Counted from the first letter of the stretch, positions 17,907-28,598 are shown. The stretch: 32,074 bases of DNA from Actinomycetota bacterium (GCA_003170155.1 PMZQ01000071.1:1-32074), one strand, 5' to 3'. Numbers and translations are program-made. Notes: generated from the letters alone by a model not told the origin.

Positions 17907-20633
17907 CTACCAGCCCTTGAGTGGCGGGCCTTCGCGCACCGGCTCGACGCGGATACGCGCATCCACCGGCAGGTACCCCTCGGGCAGCGCGAACAACGGG
18001 TTGAGGTCGAGCTCGACGATCTCAGGCCGGTCGATAGCGAGCTTGGAGAGGCGAAGCACGAGATCGATCAACGCTGGCTCGTCGGCCGGCGGAGCTCCGC
18101 GGAAACCGGCCACCAGTCGCTTGGTGCGGCCGCTGGAGACGAGCTCCTCGGCATCTCGCGTGGTGATAGGCGCGATCCGGTAGGTCGTGTCGGCGATCAA
18201 CTCGGCGAACACGCCGCCTGGTCCCAGGCCCACCAGCGGCCCGAACAGCGCATCCTCGACAACGCCGGCGAGCAGTTCGACCTTGCCATCCACCTGCTGC
18301 TGGATCAGGGCGGGCAGGCCGATCCGATCGATCGTTTGCTTGAGCTCCTCATCGCTGGAGATGCCGAGCGCAACCAGGCCCTTGTCGCTCTTGTGCAGTC
18401 CGGCTTCGGCCGCTTTCACGACGACCGGGTAGCCGAACTCGTTAGCGGTCGTCAGCGCCTCCTCACGAGTGGTGGCGACTCGTTGCTTGACGAACGGGAT
18501 GCCGTAGGCGCCGAGCAGCTGCTCGATCTCGTTGGCTTCCAGCCAACCGTCGCCGCCGCGGGCGATCGCTGTGTCGATAACCGCGGCGCCGGTCTCGAAG
18601 TCGATGTCGTCGAGTTCGGGCACGGTGCCCAGAGGTCGCCGTAGCCAACGGCCGCGCTCGGCTGCGTGACCGAGCGCGTGTGCTGCCGACTCGGGGAAGT
18701 TGAAGGAGACGGAAAGTGATCCGAAGACCCGTTCGGGGCTCCCGGCGAAGACCGGAACGATCGGCTTAGTCGGCTTGTCTTCGGCCAGCACTTGCTCGAT
18801 TGCCTCGACGATCCGCTCGGTCTTGACGCTGACCATCGGGATCGTCATGACGATCACGGCATCGACACGAGCATCGGCGAGCGCGATACGGATCGCGTTG
18901 GCGAATACCTCTCCGGTCGCCGTCCCGAGCATGTCGATCGGGTTGCGAACGGTGGCCTCGGCGGCGAGCAGCTTACGCAGCAGCTGCTGGCTCTCCTCGG
19001 TCAGCTCGGGCAGAGTTAGGCCGGCCGCCTCACAGGCGTCGGCGCAGATCACTGCCAGGCCACCGGCATTGGTCACGATTGCCACCCTGTTGCCGGAGGG
19101 GAGCGGCTGACCGGCGATGAGGCGGGCAGTTTCGAGCAGCTCTGCGAAGGTCTCGGCTCGGATCACGCCGGCTTGGTGGAAAAGCGCCGTCGTCGCCGTT
19201 TCGGAGCTGGCGAGCGCCGCCGTGTGTGAGCTGGCTGCGCGCTTGCCGGCGGTGGAGCGCCCGCTCTTCAAAGCCAGGATCGGTTTCCGCCGAGCCACAC
19301 GACGGGCGATACGGGCGAATTTCTTCGGGTTACCGAACGACTCCAGGTAGAGCAGGATGAGGTCGGTCGTATCGTCGTCTTCCCACCACTCGAGCAGGTC
19401 GTTCGGGGAGACGTCGGCCGTGTTGCCGACCGAGACGAAGGCGGAGACTCCGAGGCCGCGTGCACGCGCCGCGTCGAGAAGCGCGACGCCGAGCGCACCG
19501 CTTTGCGAGGACAGCGCCAGCCTTCCCGGGGGAGGCTCAACGGCGCCGATAGTCGCGTTGAGGTGCGTTGCGGCCGATGAGAGCCCGAGGATGTTCGGGC
19601 CGAGCAGGCGGCCTCCATACATGCGCACGAGAGCCAGTAGCTCGTCCTGGAGGTCCTGCCCGTCGATGCCGACCTCGGCGAACCCGGCAGAGATGACCGC
19701 GACCGCGCGGACTCCCTTTCGCAGCGCCTCGTCGACCACGTCGAGCACGACTCGTGCCGGGGTACAGACGATGGCCAGATCGATCGAATCGTCGATCTCG
19801 CTGACCGAGCTGTAGGCGCGAACGCCCGCAACCGGAGTGGCGGACGAGTTCACGGGATAGACAACGCCAGTGAAACCGGCCGACAGGATGTTCCGGAAGA
19901 GGTCGCCGCCGACCGATCCTTCGCGCGCCGAGGCGCCGATGATGGCTACGCTCTTGGGGAGGAAGAAGGGCTTGAGCGAAGCGGCGACGGCTTCGTGATC
20001 TCTTGCGCCCACCCACTCGAGCAAGTGCTCGGTCGGCGCCAGCGAGATCTCCATCTCGACGATGCCCATGTCGAGCTCGCGGTGGAGGCTGAAGCCGCTC
20101 AAAGTCAGCATCTCGAGCGCCTTCATGTTGTCGCCCTTGACCAGCGCGACGAAGCTGCGAATTCCAACTGCCGACGCCCGCGCGACGAGTTGGTTGAAGA
20201 CCTGAGTCCCAAGCCCCCATCCCTGGAGGTGGTCGGAGACGACGAAGGAAACCTCGGCTCGGTCGCGCTGGCGCAGACGGTCGTAGCTACCGAGCGCGAC
20301 GACCTCTTCGCCCTCCTCGCCGGCGCGCATTGCAATCAGGGCACCCTGTTCGAGCCAGTCGCAGTCGACCATCCCTTTGAGCAGCGAGGCGTCGATCTTG
20401 GCCGCGCCGTGGAAGCGCTGCGTGTAGCTCTCGGGCGAGAGATTGCGCAGGAACTGGATGACGGGCTCGACCTCCTCTGCCAACGGCGGTCGAAGCCGGA
20501 CGGTGCTGCCGTCGCGGAGAATGACGTCGGTCGGGCCGGAGAGCAGCTCTCTCGCACGTGTTCGTTCGTTCTGCCCGTCCTCGGACGTGAGCTGCGGCCC
20601 GGCTGTGGCCGTGCTGTCAGCGCTCTCTGACAT
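17907..20633 (-). CDS. GNAT acetyltransferase fused to ADP-forming acyl-CoA synthetase (Pat-like)
   Basis: This 908-residue protein starts with a GNAT domain (about 36-195; acetyl-CoA loop LQGWGLGTQVF). A CoA-binding Rossmann domain follows (about 222-350; SVAIIGASAREGSVGG), then a ligase-CoA domain (about 365-510), and a C-terminal ATP-grasp subdomain (about 690-905; GYPVVVKAAEAGLHKSDKG). Protein lysine acetyltransferases of the Pat type pair these modules, but in the enterobacterial enzyme the GNAT is C-terminal and the synthetase part is inactive. Here the candidate phosphohistidine, His470 in AASSHTAAL, is kept, so acyl-CoA synthesis may still occur. GAGGAG precedes the ATG by 7 nt. The gene lies downstream of acs on the same strand; Acs is the classic Pat substrate. 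Confidence 0.88.
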   Translation of the reverse strand: MSESADSTATAGPQLTSEDGQNERTRARELLSGPTDVILRDGSTVRLRPPLAEEVEPVIQFLRNLSPESYTQRFHGAAKIDASLLKGMVDCDWLEQGALIAMRAGEEGEEVVALGSYDRLRQRDRAEVSFVVSDHLQGWGLGTQVFNQLVARASAVGIRSFVALVKGDNMKALEMLTLSGFSLHRELDMGIVEMEISLAPTEHLLEWVGARDHEAVAASLKPFFLPKSVAIIGASAREGSVGGDLFRNILSAGFTGVVYPVNSSATPVAGVRAYSSVSEIDDSIDLAIVCTPARVVLDVVDEALRKGVRAVAVISAGFAEVGIDGQDLQDELLALVRMYGGRLLGPNILGLSSAATHLNATIGAVEPPPGRLALSSQSGALGVALLDAARARGLGVSAFVSVGNTADVSPNDLLEWWEDDDTTDLILLYLESFGNPKKFARIARRVARRKPILALKSGRSTAGKRAASSHTAALASSETATTALFHQAGVIRAETFAELLETARLIAGQPLPSGNRVAIVTNAGGLAVICADACEAAGLTLPELTEESQQLLRKLLAAEATVRNPIDMLGTATGEVFANAIRIALADARVDAVIVMTIPMVSVKTERIVEAIEQVLAEDKPTKPIVPVFAGSPERVFGSLSVSFNFPESAAHALGHAAERGRWLRRPLGTVPELDDIDFETGAAVIDTAIARGGDGWLEANEIEQLLGAYGIPFVKQRVATTREEALTTANEFGYPVVVKAAEAGLHKSDKGLVALGISSDEELKQTIDRIGLPALIQQQVDGKVELLAGVVEDALFGPLVGLGPGGVFAELIADTTYRIAPITTRDAEELVSSGRTKRLVAGFRGAPPADEPALIDLVLRLSKLAIDRPEIVELDLNPLFALPEGYLPVDARIRVEPVREGPPLKGW

Positions 20634-20825
20634 CTTTCGCTCCTCGCTCTTTCTTCAGTTCTTGCAGAGTTCTCCGACCTCGCCAGTGGGACGCGGGTCT
20701 TTGCCTGCGGCGCCTCCGGAAGAGGTTGCTCTCCGAGCGCTCGCGACCAGTGTAGGCGCGAGCAAGAGCCAGTTCATGGTACCTGTGCGACCGCGCCTCT
20801 TTTTGCTTGATGCGAGCTCATGGAG

Positions 20826-20864
20826 ATCGCCGCCGGCCCGAAGCACTCCTGGGCCGGCGGCGAT
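20826..20864 (-). terminator. Strong hairpin terminator after acs
   Basis: ATCGCCGCCGGCCC, an 11-nt loop, then GGGCCGGCGGCGAT forms a perfect 14-bp GC-rich stem 27 nt past the acs stop (read on the minus strand). There is no T-run. It separates acs from the GNAT/synthetase gene, so the two are probably not a simple operon. Confidence 0.65.
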
Positions 20865-20891
20865 TCCGCGATCCGTGTGGATCTCTTGCGC

Positions 20892-22856
<1,965 letters not shown>

Positions 22857-23534
22857 TCCCGACCTCCTGGAGTGTCCGTCTCCGACGAGAGCTCAACGTC
22901 ATCTCGACTGACGAGCCTGGCTCCTGCCGGCGACGGTGTTTCCTTTGCCGAGCGGTATTCCAGTCAGCAAAAATGACCTGGTTATTTTCGGGCACAAGGC
23001 TATCACTGCCCATCTGTCGCCCGCAGGCTCTTCGGCGGCTCTCGGCCCCTCTTTTTAGCGGTCGCTTGGGCGAATGAAAAGCGCTCGACGAAGGGACCGG
23101 CGCAGTAACGACACGGGCTCGGAGAGGATCGTGCTGCCAGCGACCCGAGGCGATGGCGGAGCCGGGTTTCGCCCGGTGGTAGCCGCCGCCGACCAGTGAC
23201 GCGAGATGGGCCTCAGCGGACTGCTTTCAAACCCGCTGGAGCCGCTTGCCGAGCTACTCGAAAAGTCGCACAAGCCCCGCTTATAACCTAAGGACTGCTT
23301 CGATTGGAAGACACTCGTGCGCCCCATGGCAAATCCCGCGATGTCCGATAGCGTAATGCCTGCTATAAACACCTATTCGAGGCCATCGGCACGAGCTTTG
23401 CCAGCAAAGGCGTGACCGGTTCATCGCCCACGGAATCAATGAAGTAATGACCGTCGAGAGGTGAGAATGGCGCGTGCGAACAGAAACCTTGCTTGCATCG
23501 GCCGGATCGATAATCGAGCGTTTGCGTCCGGATA
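22857..23534. other. 678-bp gap without a convincing gene
   Basis: This stretch between divergent acs and the ABC operon has several short frames, none with a good start and coding-like composition. It should contain the acs promoter (right of 22857) and the ABC operon promoter; CGATAAT at 23508-23514 is a possible -10 for the latter. Its middle (23111-23260) contains a decayed copy of the tRNA-Met 3' flank described separately. Confidence 0.5.
23111..23209 (-). repeat. Decayed copy of the tRNA-Met downstream region (left copy)
   Basis: ACACGGGCTCGGAGAG (23111-23126) and GACGCGAGATGG (23198-23209) both recur exactly at 26356-26371 and 26447-26458, in the same order and orientation, with 71 and 75 nt between them. 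In both places a GC-rich hairpin lies between the blocks. A further GATGGCGGAGCCGGGTTT at 23152 matches the tRNA 3' end apart from one missing base. To the right, GAGCTACTC at 23251-23259 matches the tRNA 5' part, but the intervening sequence is not a foldable tRNA. Confidence 0.55.
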
Positions 23535-24554
23535 ATGGCGCTAATCGAGACACGTGGGATGACGAAGGTCTTCCGGACGCCGCTCAAGGGCCCCGGCCTC
23601 GCCGGTTCAGTGAAGCACCTGTTTACACGCCGATTCACTGACCGTGTCGCTGTCGCCAACGTTGATCTGACGATCGAGGCGGGCGAGGCCGTCGCCTACG
23701 TCGGGCCGAACGGCGCCGGCAAGTCGACGACGATCAAGATGCTCACCGGGATCCTTGTCCCGACCAGTGGAGAGGTGCACGCCAACGGCGTCGTGCCGCA
23801 CAAGCAGCGGATCCAGAACGCGCGCAACATCGGCGTCGTCTTCGGCCAGCGTACGCAGCTGTGGTGGGACATCCCCGTGCGCGAGTCGCTGGCGCTGCTC
23901 AAGGAGATCCATCGCATCCCGCAGGATCGCTACGAGGCGACGCTGCAGAGCTTCAACGAGCTGCTGGAGCTGGGGGAGTTGCTGCCAGTCATCGGAAGGC
24001 GGCTCTCGCTCGGTCAGCGCATGCGCGCCGATCTCGCGGCTGCGCTGCTCCACGACCCGAAGATCCTCTACCTCGACGAGCCGACGATCGGTCTCGACAT
24101 CTCCGTCAAAGACCGCGTACGGGCTTTCATCAAACAGCTCATCGCCGAGCGCGGAACCACTGTGATGTTGACGACGCACGACCTCGGCGACATCGAAGAC
24201 ATCTGCCGCCGAATCGTCATCATCGACGAGGGCCGGATCATCTACGACGGTGATCTCCAGGCCGTCAAGGACACCTTCGCCCGGGAGCGCTCGATGCACT
24301 TCCAGCTCCACCACCCGCCCGCCGACCCGGCAGCGATCGCCGCCCGTGTCCCCGGTGTCAAGCTGGTGGCGGGCGAGAAACCCGAGCAGCTTGGCGTTCA
24401 CTTCGATCGCTTCGAGGTCTCCGCCGCGGACGTGGTTGCGGCAGTGATGACCGAGGCCGACGTGATCGACTTCCACATCGACGAGCCGGCGATCGAGGAC
24501 GTCATCCGTAAGGTCTACGCAGGCCAGCTCGACCTCAGCGCAGCGGAGGCGTGA
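23535..24554 (+). CDS. ABC transporter ATP-binding protein (ABC-2 exporter type)
   Basis: The 339-residue ATPase has Walker A GPNGAGKST (about 77-85), the Q loop in VVFGQRTQLWWD, the signature RLSLGQRMRADLAAAL, Walker B KILYLDEPTIGLD and the H loop TTHDLGDIE. The RTQLWWDIP segment and a C-terminal extension of about 85 residues are features of the ATPase that partners PF06182-type permeases. It powers export across the cytoplasmic membrane. It is first in a three-gene operon: its stop overlaps the first permease start by 4 nt (GTGA). The start has no Shine-Dalgarno. The substrate is unknown; related systems are annotated as multidrug or daunorubicin-like exporters by homology only. Confidence 0.93.
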   Translation: MALIETRGMTKVFRTPLKGPGLAGSVKHLFTRRFTDRVAVANVDLTIEAGEAVAYVGPNGAGKSTTIKMLTGILVPTSGEVHANGVVPHKQRIQNARNIGVVFGQRTQLWWDIPVRESLALLKEIHRIPQDRYEATLQSFNELLELGELLPVIGRRLSLGQRMRADLAAALLHDPKILYLDEPTIGLDISVKDRVRAFIKQLIAERGTTVMLTTHDLGDIEDICRRIVIIDEGRIIYDGDLQAVKDTFARERSMHFQLHHPPADPAAIAARVPGVKLVAGEKPEQLGVHFDRFEVSAADVVAAVMTEADVIDFHIDEPAIEDVIRKVYAGQLDLSAAEA

Positions 24555-25357
24555 GCCTGATGCGTCGCGCCTACGTGATGCACGCGAAGCTCGGCCTGCA
24601 GCAGATGCTCGCCTATCGGGCCGGCTTCTTCCTCGGCCTGCTCGGCAACCTCTTCTTCCTACTCTCGATGTTCTACCTCTGGAGAGTCCTGCTCAAGAAC
24701 CCGCGCTTCACACATGCCCTCGGCTGGGACTGGTCGCAAATGAAGGCCTACCTCCTGATCGGCTTCATCACGGGGATTCTCGTCTCGACCTTCACCGACT
24801 ACACGATGGCGAATCGCATCCGCACGGGAGATGTCGCGCTCGACCTGGCGAGGCCGATCGATTATCAGAAGGCTCGCTTCTCGGAGACACTCGGCGTGGC
24901 TCTGTTCGAGTTCTGCACGGCAGTCTCGGTCTGCGCCATCGTCGTCGCCGTCTTCGGCGGCATGCAGCCGCCGACACTCCAAGCCGGGCTGCTCTTCACG
25001 GTTAGCCTGCTGCTCGTCGTCCCGCTCAAGTTCGGGATCGTCTACATGAGCGGACTGGTTTGCTTCTGGACGACAAACTACCTCGGTGTCTCCTGGTCGC
25101 GTCAGGCGATCGTGAACATCATGTCGGGCGCGCTGGTGCCGATCGTGCTCTTCCCGGTCTGGCTGCAGGGAGTGGCGAACGTCTTACCTTTCCAGGCAAT
25201 AGTCTGGACGCCCGCCAGGATCTACCTCGGCACGATCCACGGCACGGAGGCCGTCATGTGGCTCGCCATCGAAGCCGCCTGGGGCGTCGGGCTCTGGATC
25301 CTCGCGCGCCTGATGTGGAAGGTCGCCGTGCGCAAGCTAGTCATCCAGGGCGGATAG
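24551..25357 (+). CDS. ABC-2 type transporter permease, first subunit
   Basis: A 268-residue membrane protein with about six hydrophobic segments: FFLGLLGNLFFLLSMFYLW, then YLLIGFITGILVSTF, then two in the middle third, then IVLFPVWLQGVANVLPF, then MWLAIEAAWGVGLWILARL. The cytoplasmic loop NRIRTGDVALDLARPIDYQ is characteristic of the PF06182 ABC-2 family. The GTG start at 24551 lies within the ATPase stop (GTGA), so translation is coupled. It forms a heterodimeric channel with the next permease. Confidence 0.9.
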   Translation: MSLMRRAYVMHAKLGLQQMLAYRAGFFLGLLGNLFFLLSMFYLWRVLLKNPRFTHALGWDWSQMKAYLLIGFITGILVSTFTDYTMANRIRTGDVALDLARPIDYQKARFSETLGVALFEFCTAVSVCAIVVAVFGGMQPPTLQAGLLFTVSLLLVVPLKFGIVYMSGLVCFWTTNYLGVSWSRQAIVNIMSGALVPIVLFPVWLQGVANVLPFQAIVWTPARIYLGTIHGTEAVMWLAIEAAWGVGLWILARLMWKVAVRKLVIQGG

Positions 25358-25359
25358 GC

Positions 25360-26196
25360 ATGGTCGTCGCTTCGCGCATCGGTCGCCCGATCGTGCTCTA
25401 TGCGCGCTGCCTGGCCGTGCAGATCAAGGCGGTGCTCGAGTACCAGGCCGACTTCTGGATCCTGATGATGGCGTCGGTGTTGATGAACCTGGTTGGGTTC
25501 GTCTTTCTCTGGACGATCTTCAGCAAGATCCCCGACGTCGACGGCTGGACCTTCTGGCAGGTGGTCGTGATCTACGCACTCGTCTTCGTCGCCGAAGGCG
25601 TCGGCTCGCTGTTCTTCGAGGGCACCTGGAACCTCGCCTTCCTCGTCAACCGCGGTGAGCTCGACTTCATGCTGCTACGACCGGTTTCGCCCATCTCGCA
25701 GGTTATGAACTGCGCGGTTGGCATTAACGGGCTCGGCAACCTGCTGCTCGGCGGCACTCTGATAGGGCTCAGCCTCAGCCACCTGCACATCCATTGGACA
25801 CTGGGACGAGTCGCGCTCGCACTACTCCTGCTCGTATCGGCGATCGCGACCAAGATCGGGCTCAACCTGGCCACAAACGCGTCGGCGTTCTGGATCCAGA
25901 GTCCGTTCAGCGGTTTCGCCTTCTCAATGCACCAGCTCGGCGACCTCGCGCGCTACCCGATCACGATCTACGCGTCTGCCGTGCAAGCCCTGATCACGGT
26001 GGCGGTGCCGTTCGCCTTCATCAGCTTCTTCCCGGCGGCCGCTGTCTTCTCGAAAAACGGCTGGCGCCTGGGCGGTGTCGAGCTACCGCTGCGCTGGTTC
26101 GGTTTGGCCACGCCGCTGGTGGCCGTCTACTGCTGCTGGATGGGTGTCTTCCTTTTTCGACGTGGCCTGCGGCGCTACGAGAGTGCCGGGAACTAG
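25360..26196 (+). CDS. ABC-2 type transporter permease, second subunit
   Basis: The start is ATG 25360, only 2 nt after the previous stop, which gives 278 residues; a longer upstream frame overlaps the first permease and is spurious. About six membrane segments are visible, with ILMMASVLMNLVGFVFLWTI near the N-terminus and FGLATPLVAVYCCWMGVFLF near the C-terminus. The loop VNRGELDFMLLRPVSP parallels the GDVALDLARP loop of the first permease, so both belong to PF06182 and arose by duplication. It completes the exporter. Confidence 0.9.
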   Translation: MVVASRIGRPIVLYARCLAVQIKAVLEYQADFWILMMASVLMNLVGFVFLWTIFSKIPDVDGWTFWQVVVIYALVFVAEGVGSLFFEGTWNLAFLVNRGELDFMLLRPVSPISQVMNCAVGINGLGNLLLGGTLIGLSLSHLHIHWTLGRVALALLLLVSAIATKIGLNLATNASAFWIQSPFSGFAFSMHQLGDLARYPITIYASAVQALITVAVPFAFISFFPAAAVFSKNGWRLGGVELPLRWFGLATPLVAVYCCWMGVFLFRRGLRRYESAGN

Positions 26197-26355
26197 AGGG
26201 TTGACATAGAACTGCCCGCCGCCGTTGACAACGATGTAGCGCGGAGCTACCTGGAGCGGCAGCACTCGAGATGGAGCTAGTCAGATTCGAATTCAATGCC
26301 TCTCGCGTTCTCGGGGCGCCGTCGAGTGTGCTTCGCCGGAGAGCACAGTGTGGAC

Positions 26356-26458
26356 ACACGGGCTCGGAGAGCGAAGTGCACTAAGTGGTGTCAGACGGGC
26401 TCCGGAAGGCCAGTCACGCCTGGCCGCACGGAGCCCGCCGGCCGAGGACGCGAGATGG
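26356..26458 (-). repeat. tRNA-Met downstream region (right, intact copy)
   Basis: This is the sequence immediately 3' of tRNA-Met on the minus strand. It contains ACACGGGCTCGGAGAG (26356-26371) and GACGCGAGATGG (26447-26458, the last bases being the tRNA 3' end), the two blocks shared with 23111-23209. See the left copy for the comparison. Confidence 0.55.
26396..26437 (-). terminator. Hairpin terminator 3' of tRNA-Met
   Basis: CGGGCTCCG-gaa-GGCCAG, a 6-nt loop, then CTGGCC-gca-CGGAGCCCG forms a 15-bp stem with one symmetric 3-nt internal loop. It lies 19 nt beyond the tRNA 3' end. It could also stop the convergent ABC operon, which ends at 26196. Confidence 0.65.
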
Positions 26459-26529
26459 CGGAGGCCGGGTTTGAACCGGCGACCTACGGGTTATGAGTCC
26501 GTCGCTCTAACCAGCTGAGCTACTCCGCC
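26456..26529 (-). tRNA. tRNA-Met (anticodon CAT, elongator type)
   Basis: The reverse strand folds as a cloverleaf: acceptor GGCGGAG/CTCCGCC (7 bp, fully paired), D arm GCTC/GAGC, anticodon loop CTCATAA, variable loop AGGTC, and T arm GCCGG-TTCAAAC-CCGGC, with discriminator A at 26456. The perfectly paired first acceptor base pair argues against initiator tRNA. The sequence resembles elongator Met rather than the lysidine-modified Ile tRNA, but CAT alone cannot separate the two. The anticodon stem ACGGA/CCCGT has an A-C mismatch next to the loop (31-39). No CCA is encoded. Confidence 0.95.
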
Positions 26530-26618
26530 CGGAGCAATAGAGTAGTACGCGAGCGCAACTTACACGCAGTTTCAACGCAAGCTCACGAGTCCCGTTCTCC
26601 GGCAACTCGTCCGCGACG

Positions 26619-26648
26619 TTTACCGTCGTCGGGGAGCGGTCATAAACT
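26619..26648 (+). promoter_or_regulatory. Candidate promoter of the aldo/keto reductase gene
   Basis: TTTACC (26619-26624), 18 nt, then TAAACT (26643-26648) resemble -35 and -10 elements. The -10 ends 7 nt before the ATG at 26656 and no Shine-Dalgarno is seen, which suggests a leaderless transcript. Confidence 0.4.
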
Positions 26649-26655
26649 CCGCTAG

Positions 26656-27684
26656 ATGGAGATGCGCGTTCTCGGCCAGACGGGCGTGCGGGTGAGCCCG
26701 CTCTGTCTCGGCGCGATGATGTTCGGCGCTTGGGGCAACCCCGACCACGAGGACGGGATCCGGATCATCCACCGGGCGCTCGACGCGGGCATCAATTTCA
26801 TAGACACGGCTGACGTCTACGCGCGCGGAGAGTCGGAGGAGATCGTCGGCAAGGCGCTAGCCGGCAGCAGGCGCGATAACGTCGTCCTGGCCACCAAGGT
26901 GCACGGGACGATGGGCGAGGACGCGAACGAGCAGGGAAACTCGCGCCGCTGGATCATGCGCGAGGTGGAGGCGAGCCTGCGCCGGCTCGGCACCGACTGG
27001 ATCGATCTCTACCAGATCCACCGTCCCGATTCGTCTTGTGCGATCGAGGAGACGCTCGGCGCTCTGACCGACCTCGTCCGGGCCGGCAAGATCCGCTACT
27101 TCGGTAGCTCGACCTTCCCGGCGCACGAGATAGTCGAGGCGCAATGGGTCTCGGAGAAAAAGGGGCTCGGCCGTTTCGTCTGCGAGCAGCCCCCCTACTC
27201 GATGTTCGTGCGCGGGGTCGAGGCAGACGTGCTGCCCGTCTGCGAGCAGTACGGGATTGGTGTGATTCCCTGGAGCCCGCTGGCGGGAGGCTGGCTATCG
27301 GGCCGCTATCGAAAGAATGCGGAGCTACCCAGCTCCCACCGCGCGACGCTGATGGCCAGGAACTTCGACCTGTCGCTGCCCGTTAATCAAGCCAAGCTCG
27401 ACGCCGCGGACAAGCTCGCTGCTCTAGCCGAAGAAGCCGGTCTCTCGCTCGTTCAGATGGCGCTTGCCTTCGTGCTCGAGCATCCGGCTGTGACGGCGGC
27501 GATTATCGGTCCGCGCACGCTTGAGCAGCTCGAAGGGCAGCTTGGCGCGGACGAGATCAGGCTCGACCCACAACTGCTCGACCGCATCGACGAGGTAGTT
27601 CCGCCGGGGACGACGATCAACCCGGTTGACCGGGGCTGGGATCCGCCCCTGCTCGCCTCTGCGAAGTCGAGGCGCCGAAGTTAG
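26656..27684 (+). CDS. Aldo/keto reductase
   Basis: The 342-residue TIM-barrel oxidoreductase has the full catalytic tetrad: Asp50 and Tyr55 in FIDTADVYARGESE, Lys81 in LATKVHG, and His122 in YQIHRPD. The NADPH-binding C-terminal part is VIPWSPLAGGWLSGRYR and AIIGPRTLEQLEGQL. It belongs to the general-stress-69/YajO-like branch, which reduces aldehydes or small ketones with NADPH; the substrate is not predictable. Its TAG abuts the TAA of the convergent gene with no gap. A GAWGNPDH segment and an ANEQGNSRRWI loop are typical of actinobacterial members. Confidence 0.93.
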   Translation: MEMRVLGQTGVRVSPLCLGAMMFGAWGNPDHEDGIRIIHRALDAGINFIDTADVYARGESEEIVGKALAGSRRDNVVLATKVHGTMGEDANEQGNSRRWIMREVEASLRRLGTDWIDLYQIHRPDSSCAIEETLGALTDLVRAGKIRYFGSSTFPAHEIVEAQWVSEKKGLGRFVCEQPPYSMFVRGVEADVLPVCEQYGIGVIPWSPLAGGWLSGRYRKNAELPSSHRATLMARNFDLSLPVNQAKLDAADKLAALAEEAGLSLVQMALAFVLEHPAVTAAIIGPRTLEQLEGQLGADEIRLDPQLLDRIDEVVPPGTTINPVDRGWDPPLLASAKSRRRS

Positions 27685-28464
27685 TTAGCGCCGTGGGCGC
27701 AGCGAGAGCAGGCGCAGGGTGAAATCTTCGCTGTAGTGGACGCGCCCGACGAAGAGCGATCGGCTGGTGCGGCTCCGCATGGTGATGCGGAGCGGAAGGG
27801 AGTTGGCGGCGTTCAGCCACCAGTTGATGGTCTCGGTGCCGCCGGTCCCGCCACCGTGGATAGAGAGGGTTGTCCGGGCATGGACGTCCCGGACGAACTT
27901 GCTCCCGATCTTGATTGTGGCCCGCCCTAGGATGCGCACATCGCCAGTCTCCGACCCTCGACGGGTGCTGCAGCGGAACGGATAGACGGCTCCGTGCACG
28001 AACTTTCTGGGCAAGAGAAGACGGTCGTCGCAGGTGTAGGTCGTGTGGTCGTGCTGGCCGAAGAAGCTGTGCCTTTCGTCCGAGACGCGAAGCACGACTC
28101 CGACTGCAGTCGAACAGAAGGTCCAGATCGTCGATCGTCCCTGGAGTGCCGTCCAGCGTAACTGCACGCCGCAGGGCACCTCGATCGCTGTGATGCTCGT
28201 CGTGGTGGGATAGGTGTGGTGAGCGCCGCCCAGAGCATCGATCGACTCGTGACCCTTGGTCGCGTACAGATAGACGCCGTTGAGCGCGCTTGAGCCGTGC
28301 TTGCTGGTGCGGTAGTAGTGGAGCGCCTCCTTGATCGAGGCCGCCTGACTGGAATCGTGGAGGATGAGTCCCGTGGCCCAGGCGATCACGAGCGCCAAGA
28401 CGAAAGCCAACGCGCTGGCGCAGAGCCAGATCACGACACGCTTGAGGCGCTTACTGCGCTTCAT
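27685..28464 (-). CDS. Membrane-anchored exported protein of unknown function
   Basis: The 259-residue protein has a very basic start (MKRSKRLKR), one hydrophobic segment (about 10-34) and an extracytoplasmic domain. That domain is strand-rich, with periodic YLYATKGHESIDALGG, TTYTCDDRLLLP, DVRILGRATIKIG and a final YSEDFTLRLLSL. Outside the membrane segment it has four cysteines (98, 117, 145, 165), which could form two disulfides. A stretch of ETINWWLNAANSLPLRI suggests a DUF3108- or LolA-like beta barrel fragment, but this is only a resemblance. The last codon touches the convergent aldo/keto reductase stop. I do not recognise a named family. Confidence 0.7.
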   Translation of the reverse strand: MKRSKRLKRVVIWLCASALAFVLALVIAWATGLILHDSSQAASIKEALHYYRTSKHGSSALNGVYLYATKGHESIDALGGAHHTYPTTTSITAIEVPCGVQLRWTALQGRSTIWTFCSTAVGVVLRVSDERHSFFGQHDHTTYTCDDRLLLPRKFVHGAVYPFRCSTRRGSETGDVRILGRATIKIGSKFVRDVHARTTLSIHGGGTGGTETINWWLNAANSLPLRITMRSRTSRSLFVGRVHYSEDFTLRLLSLRPRR

Positions 28465-28598
28465 CGAGAAGACCCTAACCTCTATGGTTGATCTGTGCGG
28501 CGGGCACTGCCGGTCGCCTCGGGGCCAGCCGCAGGACGTCGTTTGCGGTTGCGGTCGCCGGGTAGCTACTCTCGAAGCACCGCCTGGGAGGGCGGTTC

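Noticed and set aside
23055-23372. A 105-codon minus-strand ORF in the gap before the ABC operon
   Set aside because: Ser/Arg-rich, no ribosome binding site, and it runs through the decayed tRNA-flank repeat; not coding-like.
23340-23460. A possible third copy of the inverted-repeat element (CCTATTCGAGG ... CCACGGAAT)
   Set aside because: Only short pieces match and the conserved TGGTATCCACGGCTTGAC block is missing.
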